Of a DNA stretch of 64,000 nt, positions 21,225-32,229 are shown piece after piece. The stretch lies in the NCBI RefSeq assembly GCF_035046485.1, contig NC_085136.1:296399080-296463079 (forward strand), read 5' to 3'. The notes under the pieces were generated by a model that was not told where the DNA came from, did no database searches, and saw only the letters and a program-made list of their open reading frames with translations. The position numbers were made by a program, and so were the translations under genes. The stretch comes from Aedes albopictus. Its lineage: Eukaryota > Arthropoda > Insecta > Diptera > Culicidae. Within the stretch, counting starts at the first letter, position 1; each line of letters starts with the position of its first letter.

Positions 21225-23690
21225 TCAGCTTCCCAGGAAAGCCGTTTTCGTAGGCACTTTGTAGGCAGCATTCATAATTGTGATCGCTTTGAAGTTCGCA
21301 CATCTCAAATGGTCGCCTCTCTTGTGAATGGGGTAGGTCACCCCTTCATTCCATACCTTCGGTAGCTGTTCGGTTTCCCAGATCCTGACTATCAATTGGT
21401 GGGCCCATCTGATGAGTTCAGCTGCGATACCATCCTTACCAGCTGCTTTGTTATTTTTGAGCTGATGTATGGCATCCTTAACTTCCCTTAGCGCGGAAGT
21501 TGGTTGATTTCCGTCCTCCGCTGCACTGGTGTCAGCGTTTCCTCCGTTGCCTTGGTCTCCCGTGCCTACGTTTTTCACGCCTTTCAGGTGCTGATCGAAG
21601 TGCTGCTTCCACCTTTCGATCACCTCACGTCCGTGAAGAGGCCTTGTCCTTATCCCTTATCGGCTCGCGGCACGAAGCCGTTGCGGGATGTTTTGTGCTT
21701 CTGATAGAACTTCCGTGTTTCTTGGGAACGGCACAGCAGTTCCATTTCTTCGAACTCCGCTTCTTCTAGGCGGCGCTTTTTCTCCCGAAAGAGGCGGGTC
21801 GCCTGGTTTCGCTTCTGTTTGTAACATTCCACGTTCTGTCGGGTCTCTTGCTGCAGCATTACCACCCACGCTGCGTTCTTCTCGTCCAAAACCGTTCTGC
21901 ACTCTTCGTTGAACCATTCGTTCCGTCGATTCCGTTCCACGTACCCGATGGTGATCTCGGCTGCGTCGTTGATGGCTGTTTCCACTGTACTCCAGCAGTC
22001 CTCTAGAGGGGCCTCACGAGCTCGCCCTCGTCAGGCAATGCTACCTCGAGATTCTGCGCGTGTGCTGAGGCGACATCCGGTTGTTTTAGTCGCTCTAGGT
22101 TGTACCGTGGCGGTCGTCGGTACCGTTCATTGTTGATGACGGAGAGTTTTGGGCCCATGTAGCCGAGGCGGTAAACGCACGGGTATTCAGCATGACCATG
22201 CTGAGGGTGACGGGTTCGATTCCCGGTCGGTCTAGGATCTTTTCGTAAAGGAAATTTTCTTGACTTCCTTGGGCATAGAGTATCTTCGTGCCTGCCACAC
22301 GATATACACATGCAAAATGGTCATTGGCAGAGGAAGCTCTCAGTTAATAACTGTGGAAGTGCTAATAGAACACTAAGCTGAGAAGCAGGCTTCGTCCCAG
22401 TGAGGACGTTACGCCAAGAAGAGAGGAGAGGAGGAGAGTTTTGGGCGCTGTTTGACCATCACCATCATCAGTGGTCGGAGTCGATGTTGGCGCCACGATA
22501 GGTCCTGACGTCGAAAATGTCGGAGAAGTGCCGTCCGTCAATCAGAAAGTGGTCGATTTGAGATTCCGTCTGCTGTGGTGATCTCCAGGTGTAACGATAA
22601 GAAAGGCTGTGTTGGAAAAAGGTGCTACGTATGGCCATATTTCTGGAGTCGGCGAAATCAATGAGTCGTAGGCCGTTTTCGTTCGTCTGCTGGTGGGCGC
22701 TGAACTTACCAATCGTCGGTCTGAATTCCTCCTCCTGGCCTACCTACGCGTTCAAATCTCCTATGATGATCTTGACGTCGTGGCTTGGACAGCGATCGTT
22801 CTCGCGTTCGAGCTGCGCGTAAAATGCGTCCTTGTCATTATCAGTACTTCCGGAGTGTGGGCTGTGCACGTTTATTATGCTGAAGTTGAAGAATCGGCCC
22901 TTGATCCTCAACCTGCACATTCTTTCGTCGATCGGCCACCAACCGATCACGCGCCTCTGCATATCACCCATCACAATGAAAGCTGTTCCCAGCTCGCGTG
23001 TGTTGCCGCAGCTCTGGTAGATGGTATGATTACCTCTAAACGTTCGCACCATGGATCCTATCCAACACACCTCCTACAGCGCTATGATGCCGAACCCGCG
23101 GTCCTTCAGTAGATCGGCGAGTATGCGGGTGCTCCCAATGAAGTTGAGAGATCGACAGTTCCACGTACCGAGTTTCCAATCGCAAGTTCTTTTTGTTCGC
23201 TGGGGTCGTTGCCGTTGGTCTCGGTTCGCATTATTCTGTTGCTGATTTTCCGTTACAATGGCTTTTTACGGCTGACTCGTAGGGCCTGACACAAACCTCC
23301 TACTTTCCGGGGGACCACAGTGCACAGTTGAGCTTAGAGTCCTTCCCTGGCACTCGGACGTTGATCTGCCGCCGAAAAAATGGGGATCAGACGCTGTTGT
23401 AAGCCGCTCCTCCTGGAGACCAGACGCTCAGGTATGCCGAAGCAAACCCTCCCTTCCCCTACCAGCCTACGATCAAAGTTTCCACCGGGGTTGGTTATCC
23501 GATCTTCCTTAAGGTTGCTCATAGTTTCCGGCCGGTACCTTGAAGAGGTAGGGATAGGAGTTGCTGGGGAGAGGCTAGTGGATCACAATGGGATCTGAAT
23601 TGCGCAGCATACCCAGTCTTTACCGTGCCGGCTGGTACCACTATGAGGTAGGAATAGGAGTTGTTAGGACGTATTTTCGGTGCCAAGTGT
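21225..23690 (-). pseudogene. RTE-like non-LTR retrotransposon relic (5' UTR, EN, linker, start of RT)
   Basis: Read on the minus strand, several frames are collinear with an endonuclease/reverse-transcriptase polyprotein. The apurinic-type endonuclease spans 23070-22465 (INVHSPHSGS, IIIGDLNA, QIDHFLIDGRHFSD, YRGANIDSDH). The linker runs 22150-21650 (NEWFNEECRTVLDEKNAAW). The first RT blocks are at 21623-21240 (KNNKAAGKDGIAAELI, PIHKRGDHLRCANFKAITI). The RT stops at AYKV and the catalytic YADD region is absent. A stop codon follows GDLNA and the frame shifts more than once. A SINE interrupts it at 22155-22432. Two tandem phrases with GGATAGGAGTTG near 23550 and 23650 look like a repeated 5' UTR. 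The RTE (JAM1-like) assignment is from memory of motif style. Confidence 0.75.
22155..22432 (+). mobile_element. tRNA-derived SINE, family beta, copy 1
   Basis: The A-box region is CCCATGTAGCCGAGGCGGTA and the B box is GGGTTCGATTCCCGGTC; the body includes CTAAGCTGAGAAGCAGGC. It is flanked by a perfect 14-bp target duplication GGAGAGTTTTGGGC (22141-22154 and 22433-22446). Removing the SINE rejoins the LINE linker. Related copies are at 38078-38356, 51344-51605 and 58893-59102. Confidence 0.9.
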
Positions 23691-23699
23691 ATGTCTTAA

Positions 23700-25160
23700 A
23701 TGTCGTCAGATACAATAAACCTATTAAACATGCATAAATGTTAATTTTATTTACGTTTTACTCAGAGTTAATATTGTGCATAAGAATATTTAATAATAAT
23801 AGGAACTATTACAATGGTGGCCAAAGGGTGTTTATAGGGGAGTGCAAAGGAAGGTTACAGCGGGGTACCGGGAGATCTCAAGGGGGTTTTCGGGAGTCTA
23901 AGCGGATTTTCGAAAGCATTGCAGAGAGTTTCAGAGGATTTTTGACGAGTTTTGAACTTAGGTGTTACAGGAACGTTTTCGGAGGTTTCCGAAAGTCTCA
24001 CGTGCGTTACATGGGGTCCGAGTGGGTCTTAAGAGGGTTTGGGAGGCGTTTCAGGAAGTCTCAGAGCATTTTAGGCCGGTTTCAGAGGCGTTGCGGAGGC
24101 GTTTTTGGGGGTTTTGGAGAATATCAGGTGCGTTACATAGGGTCCGAGGGGGTTTTTTAGGGTGATTCCGGAGACATATCAGGAAGTTTCAGAGTATTTT
24201 AGGCTGGAATCAGAGGCGTTACGTAGGCGTTTTCGTGAGTTTATGGGGTATCAGATACGTTACATGGCGTCCGAGGGGGTTTAAGGGAGATTTTGGTGAA
24301 ATTTCACGAAGCGGCGAGATTCAGAGGCGTTAAGGAGGAGTTTTCAGAGGTTTCGGCGCCACTTAGGTAAGTTACATGGGATTCAAGGGGGCTTAAGGGG
24401 GATTTTGCAAGCATTTCAAGAAGTTTCAGAGCATTTTAGGCGGGATTCAGAGGCGTTACGGAAGCGTTATGGAAGAGTTTTCGGGGGTGTCGAAGCCTTT
24501 CAGGTGTGTTACATGGGATCCGAGGGGGTTTTAGGGGATTTTAGAAGCATTTTAGGAAGTTTCAGAGCATTTTCGGCGGGATTTAGAGGTGTTATGGAAA
24601 CATTACGGAGAAATTTTCGGGGGTTTCGAAGCCTCTGAGGTGCATAACATGGAGTCCGAAGGGGTTTCATGGGAATCTTGGAGGCGTTTCAGGAAGTTTC
24701 AGAGGATTTTTAGAGACCCCATCACGATATATTTTGAAACGCCCATGAAATACCCTTTGTTCAAAAGGTGTTCTTGAAACTCCCTGATACGACCCTGGCC
24801 TAAAATGTCTTGAAACGCACCAGTAACCTCCGTAATCGCATTAAAATACTCTTGAAATCATCATATTCAATTGAAATGCCTCTGAGACCACTTTGGACCC
24901 CTTTAATAGGGTCTAGAAACCCCCGGAAATGTACCTGAAAACCCCTTGAAACTCCCCTAAAATGCTATCAATTGCCCCTAAAACCTCCAGGAACGCCCTT
25001 AAAATGTTCCTGAAACACCCTGAAAATCTTGCAAGGCTCCTCAAATCCGCTGAAAAAAACCTGTAAACACCACTGAACTCCCTTTTATGGGCTCTCTGGG
25101 AACTTTCTAGAAACCCCCTTAGCCTCATCTCAAATGCCCAGTAGCAAAAAACCTGTTCCG
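23700..25160. repeat. GCGTTACGG / CCTGAAACGCC compound repeat, copy 2
   Basis: From about 23838 there are about six ~150-bp units with phrases GTGCGTTACATGGGGTCCGA, CAGAGGCGTTACGGA and TCAGGAAGTTTCAGAGCATT. At about 24720 it turns into the CTGAAACGCC-type half, ending near 25160. The order and junction phrases (for example CTCCCTGATACGACCCTG) match 18100-18930, so the two loci are copies of one compound unit. Frames of 60-140 codons here follow the repeat. Confidence 0.75.
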
Positions 25161-26865
25161 GTGAACTAGATTCCCTCATTAAAGCCCAAATTTAATCCAT
25201 GCATAAATTCCCCTTTCTGTATGCCTTTTTTAATTTATGCACCCCCAGCCATGTGCATAAAAAGAGGTTCCAGTGTAGTATTTTATAAGCTTGATTAAAG
25301 TTATTTTCTTTACAAAAACTTTGTGGATCGATCTCGAGTGAAAACTTTTACCTGTACTGAACTTTCAGGCGTATATTCCTGATTATCATGATTACTCTAC
25401 GAGAACCAAATGTTGGCATATTCTGGAAGTGAAATGGCAGATTCGTGGGTGAAGCTAATTTCATAGGAAAAACTTCGAACAAGATGCCATTCCACAAAAC
25501 AGGAAATGCACGCGTTTCAGCTAGCTCAAATTTACCGTAATGCATTGAAACAATGCCGGACGTTGTCCGAAGTGAACTTCCTCACAATACCACAAACGGC
25601 ATCCATCAAGGTCCGTGTCATTACCTGAGTGCAAAGTTGTATGTCCTGCCAGCGCGCGCAGGCAGGCAGGCAGTTAAACGAAATATTTCTTCGAGTAATG
25701 ACCGCGCGGCGCATTCATGGACTTGCCGCCGAAAGCATTTTCATTTTCCCTTGGATTTTTCTCCCCGCCCTCCATTCAGACAATAATACATACGGACAAC
25801 ATTTGAAATGCGCTGATGGTTAGACCACTTAGCAGAGTCCAAGCTCATTCATGTGGCGGTGGTGTGGTGCCCCGACGACGCGTGCCAAATGGGTAGGTGG
25901 GCAAACCGTAAAACAGTAAAATGTACGAAAACAGTTGGTTGGTGCTCGACAGTGGCCAGCAGTCCGATTAATGTTGATACATCCCTAACGATTGATTCGC
26001 AACGGAACAGTGAATAATTTTAACAAACATCGCAGGTTACATTTCCAGTTTAATGTGGATTGATATGGCTAGGGCTACACACACAGTGCATACAATGAAT
26101 AGCTTTGGGGTTGATACCATCAAATTGAAACGAAATAACCATCGGGTGATTGATGTGAATGGTTATGGCTACATACTTACCTTTCGTCCTGTGCACCCAT
26201 GGTGGTGCAGAAGGCCGAAGTGTAAGATCTACATTTTGAAAGATTACTCGCTATTATCATATACAGTACTGAAAATGTAATTTCGACGAAATAACAGGAT
26301 TCAATCGCCCACAGCCCATTTCAGCAGCAGAACCTAAACAATAGAAATACACTAGAACGCCAATGGCGCTGTACTCAGTTTTCATATTTAATTAATTGAC
26401 AACTTTAGTTGTAATAATTGATTATGTTTAAGTGCCCATCTTGTAGAGGACCTTTTGTTTTGGTAAACAAAATTTATTTGACACTTATAGTACCACTACT
26501 GACGCTGTAAGGGCGAGGCAAACTAGATGTTAGTCACACGAACAGTCGCGACATTGGATTTCTGTGGCTGGTTATTCTAATACCTAAACATATGGTATAT
26601 GAAAAATTTGTGCGGCTGGAACAGTTCTACAAGAAATTTGTGGAAAAACAGACTTATCTTATAACATATAAAGCAAATGTCATCAACTATCTTCGAAAAA
26701 TGCCAATTTATATTAATCATGAATATCAATTGGCGTTCTTCTAAGATAGTCGATGACATTTGACCATTAATATTGAAGTAAGAGTTGGGTATGGCCGCAC
26801 TAGTTTATCATACCACATTTTCAGGTTAACTTCTGAAATTAGCTGTCCAGATAGAAGAATTTATA
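25160..26865. other. Apparently unique non-coding stretch
   Basis: About 1.7 kb without a recognised gene or dispersed repeat. It holds a GGCA microrepeat near 25660-25675 and a hairpin at 26674-26762. Short frames at 25553-25823 and 26053-26280 have no domain. Confidence 0.4.
26674..26762. other. 89-nt imperfect hairpin, pre-miRNA-like
   Basis: Two 35-nt arms (CAAATGTCATCAACTATCTT... and its mirror) pair with four non-identical positions around a 19-nt AT-rich loop. The size and few mismatches fit either a miRNA precursor or a tiny foldback MITE. No flanking duplication is obvious. Both strands would fold. Confidence 0.5.
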
Positions 26866-27030
26866 TATTTTCGACAGTTTTGTTCTCTTCATCATGGGGA
26901 GTTTTTTTTAAACCTGTCGAACTCAGATTTGGCTTCGAATCCTTCCCAACCAAGCTGAAATGTATGACCAAGTTTCAGGCAACTTGGCCAACAAAATCCC
27001 CCATGACGAAGAGAACAAACCTGCCGATAA
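26866..27030. mobile_element. Short MITE, family M, copy 1
   Basis: The ends TATTTTCGACAGTTTTG and inverted CATTATCGGCAGGTTTG lead into mirrored TTCTCTTC(A/G)TCATGGGG arms. The interior includes CCAACCAAGCTGAAATGTAT. A truncated copy in the opposite orientation is at 53931-54077. The element is about 165 bp and non-coding. Confidence 0.65.
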
Positions 27031-27603
27031 TGCCCAATGTCACCCTATGTCGACATTACATTTTCAACACTGATCATATATTTCTTTATTAAGACTGCGC
27101 CGTCTTGAGCCCGATGGCCTGCTTCTGTTGTGATGTCCTGCTGGGTTCCAGCGTTCCAGTCTAACGATTGCTTGCAGATTTCGTTTTGTGCAGAGTGTGA
27201 CCGACCCACATTCACCTTTGCTCAAGAGTATATCGAATTTTAGTGACATCGTTGATGGTTGTCAGCATTGGAGAACCAAGTTTGAAACCACTACGTACGA
27301 ATAATGTATCGAAGGCATCAAGATTTACTGATACACACCAAGTTTCACTGGCGTTCAGTAGCTCAGATTTCACGTTTTAGTTGTATATTTGGATTTTGGT
27401 GCGCCGTCTAATCCAGCTGTCATTCAATACCTTTTTTAAACTCGCAAAAGTAGTCAATGCCTTATTGATGCGTATTGATTTGCACTGTTTTGATTTTGTA
27501 TGGGGTTTTGACGTTTCTTGGTCTTGTTGTTTACATAATTTCTGTGAGGGTGAAAGAGAAGGAAAGAATTTTATGCAGTGCCCTATACCAATTTCAATGA
27601 TCC

Positions 27604-27950
27604 ACTGCACGAATTTTTGCTAGCCTGCTTACTCTCACGGTAATTTTGACGTTTGAGCGGTGCCGACACCGCTCAAACGTCAAATTTCGTGTGAGAGTAA
27701 GCAGGCCAGTATACACTACCCGTCATAAGTACGGACTCACAAATATCGATATCTCCAAAACGTGAGGACTTACAAAGATGCTGTCTTCAGCAAAGTTATT
27801 CAGAAGCCCAAAATCAACAACTTTTCTGAAGGCGGCATTTTTGTAGGTGTTCTGGTTTTGGAGATATCGAGGTGAGTCAGGGTGATGCAATATTGTTGCA
27901 ATACTTTTTGTGAGTCCGTACTTATGACGGGTAGTGTAAATTCGTGCAGT
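27604..27950. mobile_element. Palindromic MITE G, split by F
   Basis: The outer ends ACTGCACGAATTT and inverted AAATTCGTGCAGT enclose a near-perfect palindrome (27623-27706, arms of ~40 bp around CCGA: GACGTTTGAGCGGTG and mirror). Element F sits in its right arm. Without F and its duplication the element is about 122 bp. It lies inside the LINE relic at 27075-28150. Confidence 0.7.
27714..27936. mobile_element. TA-flanked MITE F (223 bp)
   Basis: The ends CACTACCCGTCATAAGTACG and exact mirror CGTACTTATGACGGGTAGTG are flanked by TA (27712-27713 and 27937-27938). The inverted match extends through ~28 bp with GGACTCACAAA. It interrupts MITE G. Tc1/mariner-type by target. Confidence 0.85.
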
Positions 27951-28149
27951 AATCCATACTGGTTCCACCATCGTCCACTATTTGGCTACCAAGATATTGG
28001 AAGCTTGTGTTGATCGTATTTGCATCCAACGATTTATTATTGTCGACGTAGATGGTAAGACTAGCCGCCGAGAAGTGATCCGATAGATTATTAAGTTTAC
28101 ACTTCATATTAAATCGCCATTGAATTGAGAGAGTTATGTCATCAGCCAG

Positions 28150-28731
28150 TTCGAAGTCATTTAGATTTTAGATGCTTCATGTAATGAGCTGTTACGATGA
28201 GAAATATCTTTGCCTTCGTCCAACCTGGAGTGAATCAACGAAGACCCTTTTGTGACATATTCTGGACGGAAATGCATCGTACTGTGGTTCAATGAGACTG
28301 ATCCCTGATCTATACAGTTTAAGTGATGACACATGGTAATTAGCTGGCTAGATGCGAATATCAAAACGGGACATGCCACAAAAGTTCAGCCTATTGGACG
28401 CAGTGGCTTAATTTCCCCAACAGGGGAGGAAAAAAAAGTGATAAATCGCACCCGAAACACGCACACGGACCCACACATGATTATCTTGGGCACAACTAAA
28501 GGTCTCGTCCGGGCGATAAGTCCCATTTTCGTCCAACGACCAACACCTCCAGACAACTTACTCATCAAGGTCCTTCACTTCCTGTAGACTTTATAAATTC
28601 TGTTAGATGATTTTAAACCGGTTGCCTTGAGAAAAGCTTCCTTTGAAAACTTTTTTCAGCATTATTCATTGGATGTACGTACATGCATAATTTATGTGTT
28701 TGAATCAAATTCATTCTTTCAGGTCATCAGA
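28150..28731. other. No gene recognised
   Basis: Frames at 28161-28587 occur on both strands but show no domain. The stretch may be decayed LINE sequence continuing from 28150. Confidence 0.4.
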
Positions 28732-29208
28732 GTGTGATTTTGGAGGCAAAGTGAAAAAGCCGCTTTTTTTTTCATTCGGACCGGCTGCGTCGTCGTCGTC
28801 GTCAATTTGAATGTCCACATCGTCGTACCCGTGTGTAGTTGTAGCGGTTCAGTGTGATTTCGGAGAAGAGGCCAGTTAGTGGAAGATGCTGTAGCACATA
28901 CGCACTGGACACTTCGAAGGATGTTTATTGGTGAGCTCTTTCCATTTTATCATAATAATTAATGCTAAAGGATTTATACAATTCTGCTATGATTTTTGTG
29001 TATTTATCTAACAAATATTGAAAAGTTCGTCACGTCATGTGTCGGCGTTAGTACCCAATGCACATTCAGTTGATAATAAATATGTTTGTTTCATTTTTTG
29101 CATTTACATAAAAATTTGAATGGTTTGCCATCTTCGGTGTCGACATTTGTAATGTTTTAGTCAAAATGAATAAATGTTTTGACTCAAGTCTAGTAAAGAT
29201 TGCATGAA
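28732..29208 (+). repeat. Tandem duplication, copy 1 (intact)
   Basis: It shares GTGTG(A/C)TTTTGGAGGCAAAG, CACATCGTCGTACCCGTGTG, GAGGCCAGTTAGTGGAAGAT and TCTAACAAATATTGAAAAGT with a second copy that starts at 29281 and continues after 31247. It contains a short (CGT)n run near 28790. Coding capacity is not evident. It acts as the empty-site reference for element H. Confidence 0.8.
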
Positions 29209-29366
29209 AGTCCGTTTTGGTTCGTCGTTGCATCGCGTCGTCGTCCTGTGTGCGTGCTCATCTTCGTACGAGGCGGTTTAGTGTGCTTTTGGAGGCAAAG
29301 GAAGTGCCGCTTTTTTCATTCGGATCGGCCGCGTTGTCGTCGACAATTTGAATGTGCACATCGTCG

Positions 29367-29394
29367 CACAGTGGCCGGAAGCCGGAAAAAACCT
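29367..29394 (+). other. RSS-like left end of H: heptamer, 12-bp spacer, nonamer
   Basis: CACAGTG at 29367-29373 equals the V(D)J heptamer consensus. After exactly 12 bp comes AAAAAACCT (29386-29394), which matches the consensus nonamer ACAAAAACC at six of nine positions. Confidence 0.5.
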
Positions 29395-31207
29395 CAAAAA
29401 TCAACTTCAATTTTTTATATTTCTAATATTTTGTTCCATTATAGATACTTCAACTAAGAAAACCCCAAATTTTCAAGTCACTTGGTCGAAAATTGAGTCT
29501 TGTAGATTTTTTCAAAGTTGAGGTTTCTGTGGTATTTTACTAGTGTTCATGCTTTTATTTTTTGAGCTTTCTTCATGAACTCGTTTTAAAACTTAGAAAT
29601 ATTTTGATAATTTGACAATATTATTGGTGTTTTTGGGCATGAATAGCCATTACATTTCAGAGTTTGTTTGGAATCCAATCAAAAAATTTTTATGTTTTTG
29701 CAGCATGCAAAAATATTGACTTTTATGAAATTTTGGAGAAAAACTTCGTATTAAAGATATCCAGTACTTGTTTAGGAAACGTCAGAAAACGACGCTGTAT
29801 CCCGGATCTAACGTGTAATTTTGTCTAGTTTTTGGCTATATAGGTCACTGTTTGCGCTTTTTTGCGCTAAGCGCGAATTTTTTTTTCCTATCAGGTCACG
29901 ATGGAACTGCATGGTTGAGGAAGAAGTGATATTGTTTGAAGTATATATTTTATCTTAACATAATTCAAATTGACTTCAGAATACTAACAAATTAGTGTAA
30001 TCCTCATTCTAGTAAGAGATCTCACTAAGTCACGTGGTCATAGGGGGAGGGAAGCGGAATAAGGGGTGGGGGTAATAAATGTGATGGCCACAGCTTCAAC
30101 ATTTTAAAAATTTATTTTATTTTTTTTTTTTTAATATTGTTTTAGTCTTTGACATAAAAATACAAGAAGGTGGGTGCTCCAGTTAAAAACAGTCAGCTGG
30201 AGAGGAGGGGAGTGATGCCTACGATTGATTAAGCCTTTATTTACTGAGACACTACCCACATCCCGCATTGTTTAAGACCACCAAGTACAACTAGCTCTTT
30301 TAACCTTAAAAATAAAATAAAAGCAGAAGAACGGGGATGAACTAGCCTCGGGCTGAATTTCCCCATAGTAAAAAAGTAATAATAAGGCAAAAGCAATAGT
30401 TAAAAAACGCTTCTTATTGAATACCCTTATATTTTTTTTCAACAACTTAAAGTTTTATTGCATGTTATTCATGCGTTTTCGTAGAACACCTTTCAACTGA
30501 ACGGCATTATAGATTTTGAAAATATTTGCTGGTGCTCTACTGTTCATCAATCTCTGATGATCGTTTATCAACAACTCCTTTGTCAATTCTGTATAAGTGG
30601 GGATGTTTTGGTTGCTTTGACAAGTGATATCAGAAATCAATGTATATCACAACCCGAGCATATATGAAAAAGTTTAAACGAAATTGATGAAAAGCAGTTC
30701 AAATTTTACGCAGATCACTATATGTCACTATCTGACCCCATTTTAAATTGTTTATTCACCTCCGTGTACCCACCGTAAAACGTCACGTGGTCTCTGGATG
30801 GTCCCTGAGAATAGACCGCGTCTTGTCAGCCAACATTGGTGTGTATCTGATTTGATCCATTGAAAGAAAACGTGGGTGATCGATTTTTTTTAATGATTTA
30901 TGTAGTTTTAAAGGCTTTCGACCACCCTAACGGCAAAAAATACACAACTATAGTTATTTTTAATACCAATGCATGATTTAAGAACCACCAAATTAAAAGG
31001 TTAATCAAAATCAACGTTCAAAAATCACATCGTGATAGCTTATTATCGATAACTTTTTACATGCTTCCCATAATCAGCAGATTTCAAAATTTTGGACCAC
31101 CCTAATATAGTAAAATAAAAATATATGAAAAATTCCATATCAGAAATAGATTTAGGGTACTAAAATCATCATATCCTGTGAATTTTAGCCATTTCGGTTA
31201 ACATTTG

Positions 31208-31246
31208 AGGTTTTGTCCGACCTTTGTATGGAGCCCCGCCACTGTG
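31208..31246 (-). other. RSS-like right end of H: heptamer, 23-bp spacer, nonamer
   Basis: On the minus strand, CACAGTG (31246-31240) is followed after exactly 23 bp by ACAAAACCT (31216-31208), matching ACAAAAACC at seven of nine positions. Together with the left end this gives a 12/23 pair. Confidence 0.5.
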
Positions 31247-31580
31247 CGTCGTACCCGTGTGTTGTTGTTGCAGTTCAGTGTAATTTCGAGGCCAGTTAGT
31301 GGAAGATGCTGCAGCTCTGGTTTTTGTGTATTTATCTAACAAATATTGAAAAGTTCGTCACGTCATGTGTCGGCGCTAGTTTTTTTTTTTTTTTGTTTTT
31401 ATTTATGTGTATTGTCGGCGCTAGTTCCAAATGCACATTTAGTTGATAATAAATAATTTCCTTTCATTTTTTGCATGAACACAAAAATTTGAATGGTTCG
31501 TCATCGTCGGTGTCGACATTTGTAATATTTTAGTCCAAATGAATTAATGTTTTGACTCAAATAAAGGTTGCATGAATTTC

Positions 31581-32225
31581 TGGAAAAAGAGAGGGTCGGT
31601 AAAAGATAGACGGCGTACCATGCGATCAGATCTTTCTGATTTATTTATCACGTGTTATTTTGTTAATACTTGTGAATTGATCGCGTTCAGCATTGTCTCG
31701 CGCGGAAACGCAAACTACAGATGCGTCGGTGTTAAGCATTGTGTTCTCCTTAGTTGCGAATGAATAACTTATGTAGGGTGAGTTTTGAGGCACAATAGAT
31801 CGCGTTCGTCGTCCAAGGTTTAGAAGGGTATTTCTTCGCGAGCGCATTATTAATCGCGAATCAAAACATTACACTCGTTTACCACGACAAAATCCTCAAC
31901 ACATCTCCATTTCCCCTGTCCAAACTCCTAGTGATTTCTCGTAGTAACGCGGAGAATTCCTCGGTTATTGGCCTAAGCGAGAATCACGTCATCACTTCCT
32001 TCCCTATCCTCAATTGACCTGCATTCGGACGCGGCCGGCGCTGGTATTGCTTATTGAAAAGTATTGGGATTCCAGCATTTACACAATGAAGAGAAAGCTA
32101 ATCCCAAGCATCATCTGTTGGTTCTTTGTGTAAATGCAGTTGTCCTTGCGATAACAGAGGAGCAACGCGGCCGGTCAATCATGCTCATGCTCATGCTCAT
32201 GCTCAATTCATTCTTTCAGGTCATC
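31581..32225. other. No gene recognised; (ATGCTC)4 microsatellite
   Basis: Mixed-composition DNA with an (ATGCTC)4 run at 32181-32204. The phrase AATTCATTCTTTCAGGTCATC at about 32204-32224 (written here in part) repeats the sequence just before the duplication at ~28705-28730, so this may be a further edge of the same duplicated segment. Confidence 0.45.
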
Positions 32226-32229
32226 GGAT

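Larger units (their letters stand above)
27075..28150 (-). pseudogene. Non-LTR retrotransposon relic (RT C-terminal part)
   Basis: Minus-strand fragments read SFQYLGSQIVDDGG (near 27995), ASLKKVLNDSWIRRRTKIQI (near 27430), a block around SETWCVSVN (near 27330) and ERWNPAGHHNRSRPSGSRR (near 27150). The same order of blocks occurs in the plus-strand relic at 38600-40780, so both belong to one LINE family. It is broken by stops and by the nested MITEs at 27604-27950. The clade is not assigned. Confidence 0.65.
29367..31246. mobile_element. Transib-like element H with RSS-like ends
   Basis: The ends CACAGTGGCCGG and inverted CACAGTGGCGGG are flanked by the 5-bp duplication CGTCG (29362-29366 and 31247-31251). 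The uninterrupted form CATCGTCGTACCCG is present in the neighbouring duplicate at 28817-28830. Five-bp GC-rich duplications and CACARTGG-type ends are diagnostic of Transib, the superfamily related to RAG1. The inverted similarity beyond the heptamer is limited to AAAACCTCAAA. The 1.88 kb body carries no transposase that I recognise. A short minus-strand frame at 30455-30640 (61 codons, ending ...RKRMNNMQ) is of unknown origin. Confidence 0.75.
29281..31580 (+). repeat. Tandem duplication, copy 2 (split by element H)
   Basis: The two segments 29281-29366 and 31247-31580 rejoin to match 28732-29208 when H and one CGTCG are removed. Copy 2 also lacks the ~100 bp after GATGCTG and has a T-rich insertion with a short local duplication (GTCGGCGCTAG twice) at 31370-31425. 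Confidence 0.8.
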
